In this document: piece after piece, positions 12,628-21,979 of the stretch | How the letters are laid out: every line of letters starts with the position of its first letter | Numbering within the stretch: position 1 is the first letter of the stretch | DNA from: Pseudomonas capsici | GTDB lineage: Bacteria; Pseudomonadota; Gammaproteobacteria; Pseudomonadales; Pseudomonadaceae | DNA length: 64,000 nt | Assembly: GCF_017165765.1 (NCBI RefSeq) | Contig: NZ_JAFGZD010000001.1 | Span: 310,001 to 374,000, forward strand | Direction: 5' to 3' | Made by a program: the position numbers and the translations under genes | The notes under the pieces: model-generated | What the model saw: the letters and a program-made list of their open reading frames with translations, nothing else | Databases searched by the model: none | What the model was told of the DNA's origin: nothing

Positions 12628-12812
12628 TTGAGGTTCTCGGCCTTGTGTGAAAGGTCGGGCTAAGACGGGAATGCGGTCCAAGCCGCAGCTGCCCCCGCAA
12701 CTGTAAACGGTGATTTCATTGCATGGCCACTGCGCGAGCGGGAAGGCGCAATGAATGCCTGTCCTTTCGACACGCCGCCGTAAGCCAGGAGACCTGCCTC
12801 GAACCGGGCCAC
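12628..12812 (+). ncRNA. Cobalamin riboswitch (rightward, before cobW)
   Basis: On the plus strand GAGGTTCTCGG opens the element; the core CAGCTGCCCCCGCAACTGTAA lies at about 12686-12706 and the B12 box GCCAGGAGACCTGCC at 12784-12798. A small GGGCC-ACA-GGCCC hairpin follows at 12806-12818, about 100 bases before the cobW start, and could be part of the expression platform. It should repress cobW-cobN-chlI when adenosylcobalamin is high. Confidence 0.93.
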
Positions 12813-12923
12813 AGGCCCACGAATTCTCACTACAACCGGGCGGGGTGATCCGGTGGCGAATCGATCCGTGTGCAGCGCACGGTTCTCGTCCTGCTTGCCC
12901 GCCGTATTGCCAAAGGGCATCCG

Positions 12924-13988
12924 ATGAAAACACTGGCCAAACTTCCCGTCACCATCGTTACCGGCTTCCTGGGCTCGGGCAAGACCACCCTGTTGCGGCA
13001 CATGCTCGATAACGCCGAAGGGCGTCGTATAGCAGTGATCGTCAATGAATTCGGCGAACTGGGTATCGACGGCGAAATCCTCAAGCAATGCACCATCGGC
13101 TGTACCGAAGAAGAAGCCAGCGGCCGCGTCTATGAGCTGGCCAACGGCTGCCTGTGCTGCACGGTGCAGGAAGAGTTCTTCCCGGTGATGCGTGAACTGG
13201 TGGCACGTCGCGGTGATCTGGACCATATCCTTATTGAAACCTCGGGCCTGGCGCTGCCAAAACCTCTGGTCCAGGCCTTCCAGTGGCCGGAAATCCGCAA
13301 TGCCTGCACCGTCGATGCGGTCATCACGGTCGTGGACAGCCCTGCGGTAGCGGCGGGCACTTTCGCCGCTTTCCCGGATCAGGTGGATGCCCAGCGCAAG
13401 CTCGATCCGAACCTGGACCACGAATCCCCGCTGCATGAGCTGTTCGCCGATCAGTTGGCCAGCGCCGATCTGGTGATTCTCAACAAGGCCGACATGATCG
13501 ACGCCGAAGGTCTGGCTGCGGTACGTGCCGAAGTTGCCGAAGAGCTGCCACCGGCGGTCAAGGTCATCGAAGCCAGCAATGGCCGTCTGCCAATCAATGT
13601 ACTGCTGGGCGTGGGTGCCGAGTCGGAGCTGCATATCGACGGTCGCAAGACCCACCATGACCATCACGACGATGAGGATCATGACGACCACGATCACGAT
13701 GCTTTCGATTCGATTTCCATCAAGTTGCCACAGGCTGACGAAAGCCTGCTGCTCGATGCCCTGACGCAACTGGTGGTCAAGCACGGCATTCTGCGGATCA
13801 AGGGCTTTGCTGCCATCCCCGGCAAGCCGATGCGCCTGCTGATCCAGGGCGTGGGCACGCGCTTCGACAAGCATTTCGACCGCGCCTGGCGCGCCGACGA
13901 AGAGCGCATCACCAATCTGGTGCTGATCGGTCAGGAACTGGATGCCGTGGCGCTGGAAGCGCAACTCAACGCTGCGATTGCCGGCTGA
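12924..13988 (+). CDS. cobW: CobW GTP-binding metallochaperone
   Basis: CobW is a G3E-family GTPase thought to load cobalt onto CobN during aerobic B12 synthesis. The 354-residue protein shows Walker A GFLGSGKTTLL near residue 14, the metal-binding CxCC motif in NGCLCCTVQEE near residue 75, ETSGLALPKP, the guanine-specificity NKAD, and a His/Asp-rich loop (about residues 243-258, HHDHHDDEDHDDHDHD) before the C-terminal CobW_C domain. I chose the ATG at 12924, preceded by AAAGGG; the frame upstream to 12870 overlaps leader sequence. It is followed after three bases by cobN. Confidence 0.95.
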   Translation: MKTLAKLPVTIVTGFLGSGKTTLLRHMLDNAEGRRIAVIVNEFGELGIDGEILKQCTIGCTEEEASGRVYELANGCLCCTVQEEFFPVMRELVARRGDLDHILIETSGLALPKPLVQAFQWPEIRNACTVDAVITVVDSPAVAAGTFAAFPDQVDAQRKLDPNLDHESPLHELFADQLASADLVILNKADMIDAEGLAAVRAEVAEELPPAVKVIEASNGRLPINVLLGVGAESELHIDGRKTHHDHHDDEDHDDHDHDAFDSISIKLPQADESLLLDALTQLVVKHGILRIKGFAAIPGKPMRLLIQGVGTRFDKHFDRAWRADEERITNLVLIGQELDAVALEAQLNAAIAG

Positions 13989-13991
13989 TCC

Positions 13992-16900
13992 ATGCACTTG
14001 CTGAGAACCCAGCCGGGCGGTTTCGTACCCGACGACAGCATTGCCGACCTGGGGCAGACGCCGGCCGAGCTGGTGATTCTCTGCAGCGGTGATTCAAGCC
14101 TGGCTCTGCTGGCCGAAGCTGCGCAGCAACTGCCCGACGATTACCCGAGCCTGCGTCTGGCCAACCCGATGCAGGTGCAGAACCACGCCTCGGTGGATTT
14201 GTATGTCGATGAGGTGTTGCGCCATGCCAGGGTCATTCTGATTTCCCTGCATGGTGGCATCGGCTACTGGCGCTATGGTGTCGAGCGCTTGATGGAACTG
14301 GCGGCCCAAGGCGTGCAGGTGATTCTGGTGCCGGGCGATGATCGTCCCGATCCGGAACTGAGCGACCTGAGCACCGTGCCTGCCGAGGCCCGGGACCGGC
14401 TCTGGCAGTTCTTGCGTCAGGGCGGCTTGCAGAATGCTCTGGATCTTTATCGTTGCATGGCCAGCAACTGGCTGGAGCGCGATTATCCATGGGCCGAACC
14501 CCAGCCATTACCACGCACGGCCATCTATCACCCGCACAAGGCGACGGCTACGCTGCCGGACTGGCAGGCAGACTGGACACCGGGGTGTCCGGTGGTCGCG
14601 TTGCTGTTCTATCGCTCTCACTTGCAGGCGGCCAATACCGGTTTCATCGATGTGTTCTGCGAGCGCTTACAGGCCGAAGGGCTCAACCCCTTGCCGATTG
14701 CGCTGGCCAGTCTCAAGGAGCCGGGTTGTCTGAGCATGGTCGAGGACTGGCTGGATGAAGTCGAAGCCGAGCTGATCCTCAATACCACGGGCTTTGCCCA
14801 ATCCAGTCCCGAAGCGCCGCATCTGCGGCCGTTTCGTCGCAATGTGCCGGTGATTCAGGCCATCTGCGCCCAGGACAACCAGCCCGCCTGGCAGGCCAGC
14901 GAGCAGGGGCTTGGAGCGCGGGATCTGGCGATGCACATTGCCTTGCCGGAACTGGACGGGCGAATCATCAGCCGGCCCATCAGCTTCAAGGACCTGGCCT
15001 GGCGCAGCGAGCGTAGCCAGTCGGATGTGGTGTGCTATCGCGCCCATCCCGAGCGTATGGACTTCGTCGCGCAACTGGCACGACGCTGGATCGAACTGGC
15101 GCGCCTGCCCAATTCCAGCAAACGGGTGGCGCTGATCCTGGCCAACTACCCGACCCGCGATGGCCGGATCGGCAACGGGGTAGGGCTCGACACACCTGCG
15201 GCGGCGCTGAATATCCTGCGCGCCATGCAGGATGAGGGGTATCCGCTGGCGCAACTGCCCGAAAGCGGCACTGCGCTGATTCAGCAATTGCTGGGCGGCG
15301 TCACCAACGATCTGGACAGTATCGATCTGCGCCCTTGCCAACAAAGCATGGCGCTGGACGAGTACCTCGATGCCTTCAATGACTTGCCTCAGGCCAGTCG
15401 CGATGCCGTGAATAGCCGCTGGGGCGCGCCGCAGAACGACCCGATGTTCCGCAGCGGGCGGATGATGATTGCCGGTATCCGCTTTGGCCTGACCTTTGTC
15501 GGCATCCAGCCAGCCCGCGGCTATCAGGTGGACCCCAGTGCGGTCTACCACGACCCTGATCTGGTGCCGCCTCACGGTTATCTCGCGTTCTACTTCTGGC
15601 TGCGCAAGGCCTATGGTGCCCATGCGCTGCTGCATGTGGGCAAACATGGCAATCTGGAATGGCTGCCGGGCAAGGGCGTCGGTCTGTCTCAAGACTGCTG
15701 GCCCGATGCAGTGCTGGGCGCAATGCCCAATATCTACCCCTTTATCGTCAACGATCCGGGCGAGGGTGCCCAGGCCAAGCGTCGCACCCAGGCGGTTATC
15801 ATCGACCATCTGATGCCGCCTCTGACCCGCGCCGAAACCTACGGTCCGCTGCGCAATCTGGAACTGCTGGCCGACGAGTATTACGAAGCGCAACTGCTTG
15901 ACCCGCGCCGGGCGCAGGAACTGCAGCGTGACATTCTCAGACTGGTGCGCGAAACCCGTATCGACCGCGAACTGGCGCTGGACGACTCCATCGGCAGCGA
16001 CGCCGATGCCGCCATCTGGCTGCCGCGTCTGGACACCTACCTGTGTGACTTGAAGGAGTCGCAGATCCGCGATGGCCTGCATGTCTTCGGCCAATCCCCC
16101 CAAGGCCGTCTGCGCATCGACACGCTGCTGGCACTGCTGCGCATTCCCCGTGGCGATGGGCGTGGCGCGCAGTCGAGTCTGTTGCGTGTGTTGGCCAAGG
16201 CTCTGGCGCTGGATTTCGACCCGCTGGATTGCGAACTGGCCGAACCCTGGAACGGTCCGCGGCCGTCTGCCTTGCTGGCAGTGAGTGACGATCCGTGGCG
16301 CACTACCGGCGATACCCGAGAGCGGCTTGAGCTGTATGCCGCGATTCTGATCGAGCGAGTCGTTGCAGAGGAGGCGATCGACGAGCTGCCGGATCATCCC
16401 GAGCTGACACTGGTTCTGGAGAGCCTTCGCGATGTGGTCGCCCCGCGCCTGGATGCCTGCGGCCGCGGAGAAATGCGCGGCCTGCTGGATGCCCTGGATG
16501 GCCGTTTCGTGCCTGCCGGGCCGAGCGGTGCACCGAGTCGCGGGCGGCTGGACGTGCTTCCCACTGGCCGCAACTTCTTTACCGTCGATGTGCGCAACCT
16601 GCCGACCACTACGGCCTGGCGCATCGGCTTCCAGTCGGCCAACCTGTTGCTGGAACGCCATCTTCAGGATCATGGGGATCACCTGCGCCAGCTCGGCCTG
16701 TCAGTCTGGGGCACGGCCACCATGCGCACCGGTGGCGACGATATTGCCCAGGCCATGGCCCTGATGGGCGTGCGTCCGGTCTGGGCGACCGGGAGTCAGC
16801 GGGTCGATGATTTCGAGATTCTGCCGCTGAGCCTGCTGGATCGCCCCCGTGTCGACGTGACCTTGCGGGTGTCCGGGTTCTTCCGTGACGCCTTTGCCAA

Positions 16901-17756
16901 CCTGATCCGCCTGTTCGATGCTGCGGTGCAGGCCGTGGCAGCGCTGGATGAGCCGGATGATCTGAACCCCCTGGCCGCCCGTGTTCGTGAAGAACGCCGC
17001 AGCTTTCAGGAAGCCGGTCTGAGCGAAGACGAAGCGGCGCGTCAGGCGGGCTGGCGCATCTTCGGAGCCAAACCCGGTGCTTATGGCGCGGGTGTGCAGG
17101 GAGCGATTGACGGTCGCCTGTGGCAGAGCCGTGACGATCTGGCCGAGGTCTATCTGAACTGGGGCGGCTATGCCTATGGTGCCGCCGATGAAGGCACTCC
17201 GGCCCGCCAGCAGTTCGCGCACCGGCTGACGCAGGTTCAGGCCGTGTTGCAGAACCAGGACAATCGCGAGCATGACCTGCTCGATTCCAACGACTATTAC
17301 CAGTTTCAGGGAGGCATGCTGGCGGCCGTCGAAAGCCTGATCGGGCAGAAGACTGCCAGCTACCATGGTGACAACAGCCAGCCGGATTTGCCCCGAATCC
17401 GTACCCTCAAGGAAGAACTGAACCGGGTGATTCGCAGTCGGGCGGCGAATCCGAAGTGGATCGAAGGCGTCAAGCGTCATGGTTATAAAGGCGCATTCGA
17501 GATGGCTGCGACCATGGACTTCCTGTTCGCGTTCGATGCCACCACTGAACTGATCGATGACCATCAGTATGCATTGCTGACCGATGCGTACCTGCTTGAC
17601 CCGTCGACCCGCGACTTCATCCGCGAGCACAACCCCGATGCCTTGCGCGACATGACCGAGCGTATGCTCGAAGCCCAGCAGCGTGGGCTCTGGCAGGAGC
17701 CGGGGGACTATCGCGAAGCGCTGGAAGACCTGTTGCTGGATATAGAAGAGAGCTGA
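13992..17756 (+). CDS. cobN: Cobaltochelatase large subunit CobN
   Basis: CobN is the catalytic large subunit that inserts Co(II) into hydrogenobyrinic acid a,c-diamide, driven by AAA+ partner subunits. The 1254-residue length is normal. Family motifs include the N-terminal [61 protein letters not shown] and the C-terminal [23 protein letters not shown]. The start is three bases past cobW and its stop overlaps the next ATG by one base (TGATG), so cobW, cobN and chlI are translated as a unit. Confidence 0.96.
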   Translation: MHLLRTQPGGFVPDDSIADLGQTPAELVILCSGDSSLALLAEAAQQLPDDYPSLRLANPMQVQNHASVDLYVDEVLRHARVILISLHGGIGYWRYGVERLMELAAQGVQVILVPGDDRPDPELSDLSTVPAEARDRLWQFLRQGGLQNALDLYRCMASNWLERDYPWAEPQPLPRTAIYHPHKATATLPDWQADWTPGCPVVALLFYRSHLQAANTGFIDVFCERLQAEGLNPLPIALASLKEPGCLSMVEDWLDEVEAELILNTTGFAQSSPEAPHLRPFRRNVPVIQAICAQDNQPAWQASEQGLGARDLAMHIALPELDGRIISRPISFKDLAWRSERSQSDVVCYRAHPERMDFVAQLARRWIELARLPNSSKRVALILANYPTRDGRIGNGVGLDTPAAALNILRAMQDEGYPLAQLPESGTALIQQLLGGVTNDLDSIDLRPCQQSMALDEYLDAFNDLPQASRDAVNSRWGAPQNDPMFRSGRMMIAGIRFGLTFVGIQPARGYQVDPSAVYHDPDLVPPHGYLAFYFWLRKAYGAHALLHVGKHGNLEWLPGKGVGLSQDCWPDAVLGAMPNIYPFIVNDPGEGAQAKRRTQAVIIDHLMPPLTRAETYGPLRNLELLADEYYEAQLLDPRRAQELQRDILRLVRETRIDRELALDDSIGSDADAAIWLPRLDTYLCDLKESQIRDGLHVFGQSPQGRLRIDTLLALLRIPRGDGRGAQSSLLRVLAKALALDFDPLDCELAEPWNGPRPSALLAVSDDPWRTTGDTRERLELYAAILIERVVAEEAIDELPDHPELTLVLESLRDVVAPRLDACGRGEMRGLLDALDGRFVPAGPSGAPSRGRLDVLPTGRNFFTVDVRNLPTTTAWRIGFQSANLLLERHLQDHGDHLRQLGLSVWGTATMRTGGDDIAQAMALMGVRPVWATGSQRVDDFEILPLSLLDRPRVDVTLRVSGFFRDAFANLIRLFDAAVQAVAALDEPDDLNPLAARVREERRSFQEAGLSEDEAARQAGWRIFGAKPGAYGAGVQGAIDGRLWQSRDDLAEVYLNWGGYAYGAADEGTPARQQFAHRLTQVQAVLQNQDNREHDLLDSNDYYQFQGGMLAAVESLIGQKTASYHGDNSQPDLPRIRTLKEELNRVIRSRAANPKWIEGVKRHGYKGAFEMAATMDFLFAFDATTELIDDHQYALLTDAYLLDPSTRDFIREHNPDALRDMTERMLEAQQRGLWQEPGDYREALEDLLLDIEES

Positions 17757-18778
17757 TGACCTTGTCTGACCCAAGCATGACCGATACCCCACATTTTCCT
17801 CTGGCGGCTGTGGTGGGCGCCGATGATCTGAAACTGGCGCTGTGCCTGACGGCCATCGACCCGAAAATCGGTGGTGTGCTCATCGAAGGGCCGCGCGGCA
17901 TGGCCAAGTCGACCCTGGCCCGTGGTCTGGCGGATTTGCTGGCCAGTGGTCAGTTTGTCACCTTGCCGCTGGGGGCTACCGAAGAACGGCTGGTCGGCAC
18001 CCTGGATCTGGATGCGGCGCTGTCCGAAGGGCGTGCCCGGTTTTCTCCCGGTGTTCTGGCCAAGGCGGACGGTGGCGTGCTGTATGTGGATGAAGTCAAC
18101 CTGCTGGCCGACCATCTGGTGGACCTGCTGCTGGATGTCGCTGCCAGTGGCACCAACCTGGTGGAGCGCGATGGCATTTCCCACCGCCATGCGGCGCGAT
18201 TCGTGCTGATTGGCACCATGAACCCGGAAGAGGGCGAATTGCGCCCGCAACTGCTGGACCGTTTCGGCTTGAATGTGGCCTTGAGCGGACAGACGTTGCC
18301 GACCGAGCGCAGCCAGATCATCCGTCGTCGCCTGGATTTCGATGCCGACCCTCAAGCCTTTTGTCTGGCGTGGCAAGGTCGGCAGCAGGCCTTGAAGCAG
18401 CGTTGCGAGCAGGCCCGTGCGCTGTTGCCCGCCATCGAGCTTGATGACCGTTCGCTGGGGCTTGTGACCGAGCGCTGCTTTGCGGCGGGCGTCGATGGCA
18501 TGCGTGCCGATCTGGTCTGGCTGCGTGCTGCGCGGGCTCATGCCGCATGGCGTGGCGTCGGGATGATCGAGGAGCAGGATATCGATGCGGTGGCCGAGTT
18601 TGCCTTGAGGCATCGTCGACGCGATCCTGCGCCATCGACCCAGAACCCCGAACCGCCACAGGCCAGACCACAGGAACCTCAGCCGCAGAGCGGGCAGGGC
18701 AACTGGGGTGAGCTGCCTGCCAGGCCTGTACCCACCGGTGCGCGCCGCGAAGTGCCGAGCTGGCCAAAAAAGCCCTAG
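17756..18778 (+). CDS. chlI: ChlI-like AAA+ ATPase, small subunit of the cobalt chelatase
   Basis: The 340-residue product carries an AAA+ domain of the Mg/Co-chelatase I type: Walker A-like [15 protein letters not shown] near residue 43, Walker [19 protein letters not shown] near residue 106, and the sensor stretch [21 protein letters not shown]. It ends with a proline/glutamine-rich linker (from about residue 290). Its last codons are CCA AAA AAG CCC TAG, a dnaX-type A AAA AAG slippery heptamer just before the stop, followed by a strong hairpin. A fraction of ribosomes should slip into the VWA frame downstream. A second in-frame ATG at 17777 is an alternative start. Confidence 0.92.
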   Translation: MTLSDPSMTDTPHFPLAAVVGADDLKLALCLTAIDPKIGGVLIEGPRGMAKSTLARGLADLLASGQFVTLPLGATEERLVGTLDLDAALSEGRARFSPGVLAKADGGVLYVDEVNLLADHLVDLLLDVAASGTNLVERDGISHRHAARFVLIGTMNPEEGELRPQLLDRFGLNVALSGQTLPTERSQIIRRRLDFDADPQAFCLAWQGRQQALKQRCEQARALLPAIELDDRSLGLVTERCFAAGVDGMRADLVWLRAARAHAAWRGVGMIEEQDIDAVAEFALRHRRRDPAPSTQNPEPPQARPQEPQPQSGQGNWGELPARPVPTGARREVPSWPKKP

Positions 18779-18813
18779 GCATCCGCCCTCGTTCGGCAAA
18801 GGGGGCGGATGCC
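18766..18813 (+). promoter_or_regulatory. Programmed -1 frameshift signal (A AAA AAG plus hairpin)
   Basis: In the chlI frame the heptamer A AAA AAG occupies 18766-18772. After a 5-base spacer containing the TAG stop, a perfect 11-bp stem (GGCATCCGCCC, 18778-18788, with GGGCGGATGCC, 18803-18813) follows; one wobble and one more pair could extend it. A -1 slip moves ribosomes into the frame of the VWA protein, giving a fused product of about 561 residues. This layout copies the E. coli dnaX signal. From memory, -1 frameshifting in chlD-type cobalt chelatase genes has been reported (Antonov); I could not check it. Confidence 0.85.
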
Positions 18814-19440
18814 AGTCCCCGTCCTGGCCGGCTGACTTCCGGGCGTCATGGTGCAGCGCGCTCTGGTCTCGACGGTGCGATTGCCTGGTTGCCGACACTG
18901 TTGCGCGGTCGTCCGCAAAACCGCCATGACCTGGTACGCCAGCCTCGCAGCAGCCGGCCGAGCGAGTTATTGCTGGTGATTGTCGATGCCTCGGCCTCGA
19001 CACATCGTCATCAGGCATTGAGTCAGGCCAAGGGCGTGCTGGCTCAGGTCTTCGACGATGCCTATCGCCGTCGCGCCAGACTGGCGCTGCTGACTGCCAG
19101 CGGCAAGGCTCCCCAGTGGAAGCATCAAGGCCTCAAGGCTTCGGCGGCATTACGGCCCTGGCTGGATGCTCTGGGTGCAGGCGGAGGAACACCGCTTTTC
19201 GCGGCTATCGAGCAGGCAAGGGAATGGTTGAAAATGCGTCACCGGCGTTATCCCGCCGAACATGTGCGCCTGCTGATCCTCACCGATGGCCGGGTCAGGG
19301 ATATGCCGCAATGTGCAGGGTTCGACTGCGAGAGTCTGCTGATCGATATCGAGAAGGGACCGATCCGGTTGGGCCGGGCGCGGGAACTGGCAGGAAGGCT
19401 GGGTGCCGATTATCGGCATATCGAAGAGCTTCGCGAATGA
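18772..19440 (+). CDS. chlD: VWA domain of ChlD-like chelatase subunit, reached by -1 frameshift from chlI
   Basis: This frame lacks any ATG or GTG between its upstream stop (18709-18711) and the VWA domain; the first conventional start is a TTG at 18889 with no good ribosome site. It encodes a basic linker (residues [16 protein letters not shown]) and then a von Willebrand A domain with a complete [14 protein letters not shown] (DxSxS), GGGTPLF (Thr) and [10 protein letters not shown] (Asp). With the AAA+ part of chlI it makes a ChlD-like medium subunit for CobN. Its stop lies inside a REP palindrome. Standalone translation from TTG 18889 remains possible. Confidence 0.85.
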   Translation, partial: ALGIRPRSAKGADASPRPGRLTSGRHGAARSGLDGAIAWLPTLLRGRPQNRHDLVRQPRSSRPSELLLVIVDASASTHRHQALSQAKGVLAQVFDDAYRRRARLALLTASGKAPQWKHQGLKASAALRPWLDALGAGGGTPLFAAIEQAREWLKMRHRRYPAEHVRLLILTDGRVRDMPQCAGFDCESLLIDIEKGPIRLGRARELAGRLGADYRHIEELRE

Positions 19441-19475
19441 ATTCTTTCCTGAAGTGGAAGCGAATTCATTCGCGA
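19431..19475. repeat. REP palindrome copy 2
   Basis: Perfect 14-bp arms TCGCGAATGAATTC (19431-19444) and GAATTCATTCGCGA (19462-19475). The stop codon of the VWA frame is within the left arm. Same family as the copy at 10092. Confidence 0.8.
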
Positions 19476-19490
19476 TAAAGAGTTACTCCA

Positions 19491-19757
19491 TCAAGCCGGC
19501 ATGGTCCACGGCTGGAGGCTGTAGCCTTCATTGCTGATTTCTTCGCGAGCCTCTTTCAGAGCGCTGGCAAGTTGCACAGGGTCGGAGTAAGTGCTGCTCG
19601 GGATCTGTTTACGACCGATCAGTGCGCAGGTGCGATCGATCACTGTAAGGCTCAGTTCGCCGCTTCCGGCCTGGGCTGCCCAGGCAACACACTGGAAAGG
19701 TGCAAAGGCGTTTCCAGCGATCAGAAGTGCATCGTTGAAGCGCAGTGGGGCGTTCAT
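19491..19757 (-). CDS. Conserved hypothetical protein, 88 residues
   Basis: A short globular protein (MNAPLRFNDALLIAGNAF at the start, LSLTVIDRTCALIGRKQI in the middle). A GAGGA site lies seven bases before the ATG at 19757. It has no signal peptide or membrane helix and no motif I recognise. Amino-acid composition and codon use look like the neighbours, supporting a real gene. It is convergent with the chelatase genes across a REP hairpin. Confidence 0.6.
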   Translation of the reverse strand: MNAPLRFNDALLIAGNAFAPFQCVAWAAQAGSGELSLTVIDRTCALIGRKQIPSSTYSDPVQLASALKEAREEISNEGYSLQPWTMPA

Positions 19758-20131
19758 TTTCAATTCCTCAAAATGCCCATATCAGTCCAGTCACGTCGGC
19801 GGGCTTTACCGTTCGGCTGGTTACCTGTGTTGATGCCGAACAGGGTGGGATGAGTCACACCGCTTGCCGGATATTTTCAATTTTTTTACATCCATGGCGT
19901 ATTCGGCTTGATCTGAGGCAACTTTTACGGTGTTCGGTTCAATGACCGGCAGAATTTCCTGGCCGCCAAAACGTTACAACCTGTTTAATTACTTTTCGTT
20001 ATGAGCGATATATTTAAACGGTACAAGGGGGTGTCAAATATTTGCTAACGTAACATTCGGGCTCGTCAACTTACTGTTTATAAAAAGATTTTAACAACTC
20101 AAATCCAAGTCGGGCGCCAAGGAAACCTAAT
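19758..20131. promoter_or_regulatory. AT-rich intergenic region before the AAA+ regulator
   Basis: These 374 bases lie between divergent genes. The right half (about 19970-20100) is markedly AT-rich for this genome, with runs such as GATATATTTAAACG and TTTATAAAAAGATTTTAACAA, and should contain the regulator's promoter and possibly H-NS/MvaT-type binding. No ORF, RNA or repeat is visible. Confidence 0.4.
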
Positions 20132-21457
20132 ATGCATGAAGCGGCCCAAACACGACGTTTGTTGATTGTTGATCCCAGTGACGATTGTCATCAGTTGATC
20201 CCTGTCCTGCAGACTGCCGGATGGGCTGTGGACAGCAATACACTGGAAGCAGCGCTTAACCAGCGTTGCGATGTCGGTCTGATTCGTCTCATGCCTGAGC
20301 ATTTCGAGCATCCCGAAATGGTCAAGGAGCTGATTACCCGCAGCAATACACAATGGATCGCCGTGCTTGCGCCCAATGATCTGCGGCGCGAAAAGATCGG
20401 CGATTTTGTCTGCGAGTGGTTTTTCGATTTCCATACCTTGCCTTTCGATGTGGCCCGCATGCAGGTCACGCTCGGACGGGCTTATGGCATGGCGCGCCTG
20501 CGTGCCCAGGGCTCGAACCAGGTGTCGAGCGGCGATCACGAGATGCTGGGCGAGAGCCGCCCCATAAGGGAATTGCGTCGGCTGCTGGGCAAGCTGGCGC
20601 CTACCGAGTCGCCGGTATTGATCCGTGGTGAGCGGGGTACAGGCAAGGAACTGGTGGCGCGTACCCTGCACATGCAGTCGCAACGCAGAAACAAGCCCTT
20701 CGTTGCTGTCAATTGCGGGGCCATTGCCGAACATCTGTTGCACACCGAGCTGTTCGGCTATGAAAAAGGCGCATTCAATGGTGCCCTCGAGCGCAAGATC
20801 GGTCGTATCGAGGCGGCCAATGGCGGAACGCTGTTTCTGGACGATATCGGTGATCTGCCACTGGAAATCCAGGCACATCTGTTGCGTCTGTTGCAGGATC
20901 GGCATATCGAGCGTTTCGGGGGTAACGAGCCGGTTCCCGTGGATGTCCGGGTGCTGGCTGCGACCCATGTGGACCTTGAAACGGCGATTCGCAAGAAGCG
21001 TTTTCGAGAAGATCTTTACTACCGCCTCAATGTCCTGCAGGTCGGCACGGCACCGTTGCGCGAGCGGCATGGCGATCTGGCCATGCTGGCCAACCACTTT
21101 GCGCATTTCTACAGCCAGGAAACCGGCAGGCGGGCACGCAACTTCAGTCAGGACGCGCTGATCGCCATGGGCAAGCATGACTGGCCCGGTAATGTGCGCG
21201 AACTGGCCAACCGGGTACGGCGCGGGCTGGTGCTGGCCGAAGGGCGGCAGATCGAAGCGGCGGATCTTGGGCTGCTCGGTGAAGAGGACATTGCCAGCAG
21301 CATGGGGACGCTGGATGACTACAAGTCACGGGCCGAGCGTCAGGCGTTGTGCGATGTGTTGACTCGCCACAGTGACAACCTCAGCGTTGCGGCCAAGGTT
21401 CTAGGTATTTCGCGGCCGACTTTCTATCGTCTGCTGCACAAGCATCAAATCCGCTGA
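20132..21457 (+). CDS. VpsR/NtrC-like AAA+ transcriptional regulator with altered motifs
   Basis: The 441-residue protein has an N-terminal receiver-like domain (about 1-130), a central AAA+ domain and a C-terminal Fis-type HTH (SVAAKVLGISRPTFYRLL). Walker A is intact (GERGTGKE). The sigma-54 contact loop reads GAFNGA instead of GAFTGA, and Walker B reads TLFLDDI where DE is usual. The receiver domain lacks the phospho-acceptor Asp: the expected site reads GLIRLMP. These features resemble VpsR-type regulators, which act with cyclic di-GMP rather than by phosphorylation. The promoter and targets are not known. The 3' end overlaps the convergent kinase gene by 57 bases. Confidence 0.8.
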   Translation: MHEAAQTRRLLIVDPSDDCHQLIPVLQTAGWAVDSNTLEAALNQRCDVGLIRLMPEHFEHPEMVKELITRSNTQWIAVLAPNDLRREKIGDFVCEWFFDFHTLPFDVARMQVTLGRAYGMARLRAQGSNQVSSGDHEMLGESRPIRELRRLLGKLAPTESPVLIRGERGTGKELVARTLHMQSQRRNKPFVAVNCGAIAEHLLHTELFGYEKGAFNGALERKIGRIEAANGGTLFLDDIGDLPLEIQAHLLRLLQDRHIERFGGNEPVPVDVRVLAATHVDLETAIRKKRFREDLYYRLNVLQVGTAPLRERHGDLAMLANHFAHFYSQETGRRARNFSQDALIAMGKHDWPGNVRELANRVRRGLVLAEGRQIEAADLGLLGEEDIASSMGTLDDYKSRAERQALCDVLTRHSDNLSVAAKVLGISRPTFYRLLHKHQIR

Positions 21458-21979
21458 GTCAGTCAGTAGCTGCGTGACGGCCTTCAGTGCCTGCTCGCGG
21501 CGTGCCTCCCAGTTACCTCCGATAACCTGATAGTTCTGTTCGTGGCGCTCCAGCCATTGCCGACTGTCCTCGAAAAATGCCTGACGCTCGCTCAGTTGCG
21601 GCTGGCAGCGCTGTCCATCACTGATCCAGTCGACGCCTTCGGGAGAAAGCAGTAGATGCAGGTCATAGTGCCTGCTGAGCAATTGCTGCTCGATCCACTG
21701 CGGGCAATCCCCGAACAAGGTCTTGCTCCAGAGCATATTGCTCAGCAGATGGGTGTCGAGAATCAGCAGTGGCGGGGCGGTAGCGTGGGCGGCGTCCTCC
21801 CGGGCCAGTTGGCCCCGGGCAATATCGGGAATATCGCTGTAGACCGTGTCGCGACCTTTCTCCTCGATGAAATGACGCACGTATTCACCCACCAGCAAAC
21901 CGCCGAAACGCTTGTGGATTTCGCCGGACAACCAGCTTTTGCCGCTGGATTCGGGACCTGCCAGAACCAGGACTTTCAT
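21401..21979 (-). CDS. NadR-like ribosylnicotinamide kinase / AAA ATPase
   Basis: The 192-residue protein begins MKVLVLAGPESSGKSWLSG, a P-loop of the NadR kinase type (GxESSGKS), followed by a conserved GEYVRHFIEEKGRD segment and LLILDTHLLSNMLW. NadR kinase domains phosphorylate nicotinamide riboside to NMN in the cytoplasm. The ATG at 21979 overlaps the stop of pnuC (ATGA), so uptake and phosphorylation are coupled. The C-terminus of about 19 residues runs antisense into the regulator gene. Confidence 0.85.
   Translation of the reverse strand: MKVLVLAGPESSGKSWLSGEIHKRFGGLLVGEYVRHFIEEKGRDTVYSDIPDIARGQLAREDAAHATAPPLLILDTHLLSNMLWSKTLFGDCPQWIEQQLLSRHYDLHLLLSPEGVDWISDGQRCQPQLSERQAFFEDSRQWLERHEQNYQVIGGNWEARREQALKAVTQLLTDSADLMLVQQTIESRPRNT

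Noticed and set aside
13654..13705. CAC/GAC-rich tract in cobW as a DNA repeat
   Set aside because: It is coding low complexity for a His/Asp metal loop typical of CobW, not a repeat array.
12660..13997. 445-residue minus-strand ORF opposite cobW and the riboswitch
   Set aside because: Covers a riboswitch and a confident cobW gene on the other strand.
18766..18778. Sequencing error or pseudogene explanation for the chlI/VWA frame break
   Set aside because: The break sits exactly at an in-phase A AAA AAG heptamer with a perfectly spaced hairpin, and both halves are intact. An indel error would not create the hairpin. An error in the A-run cannot be fully excluded without reads.
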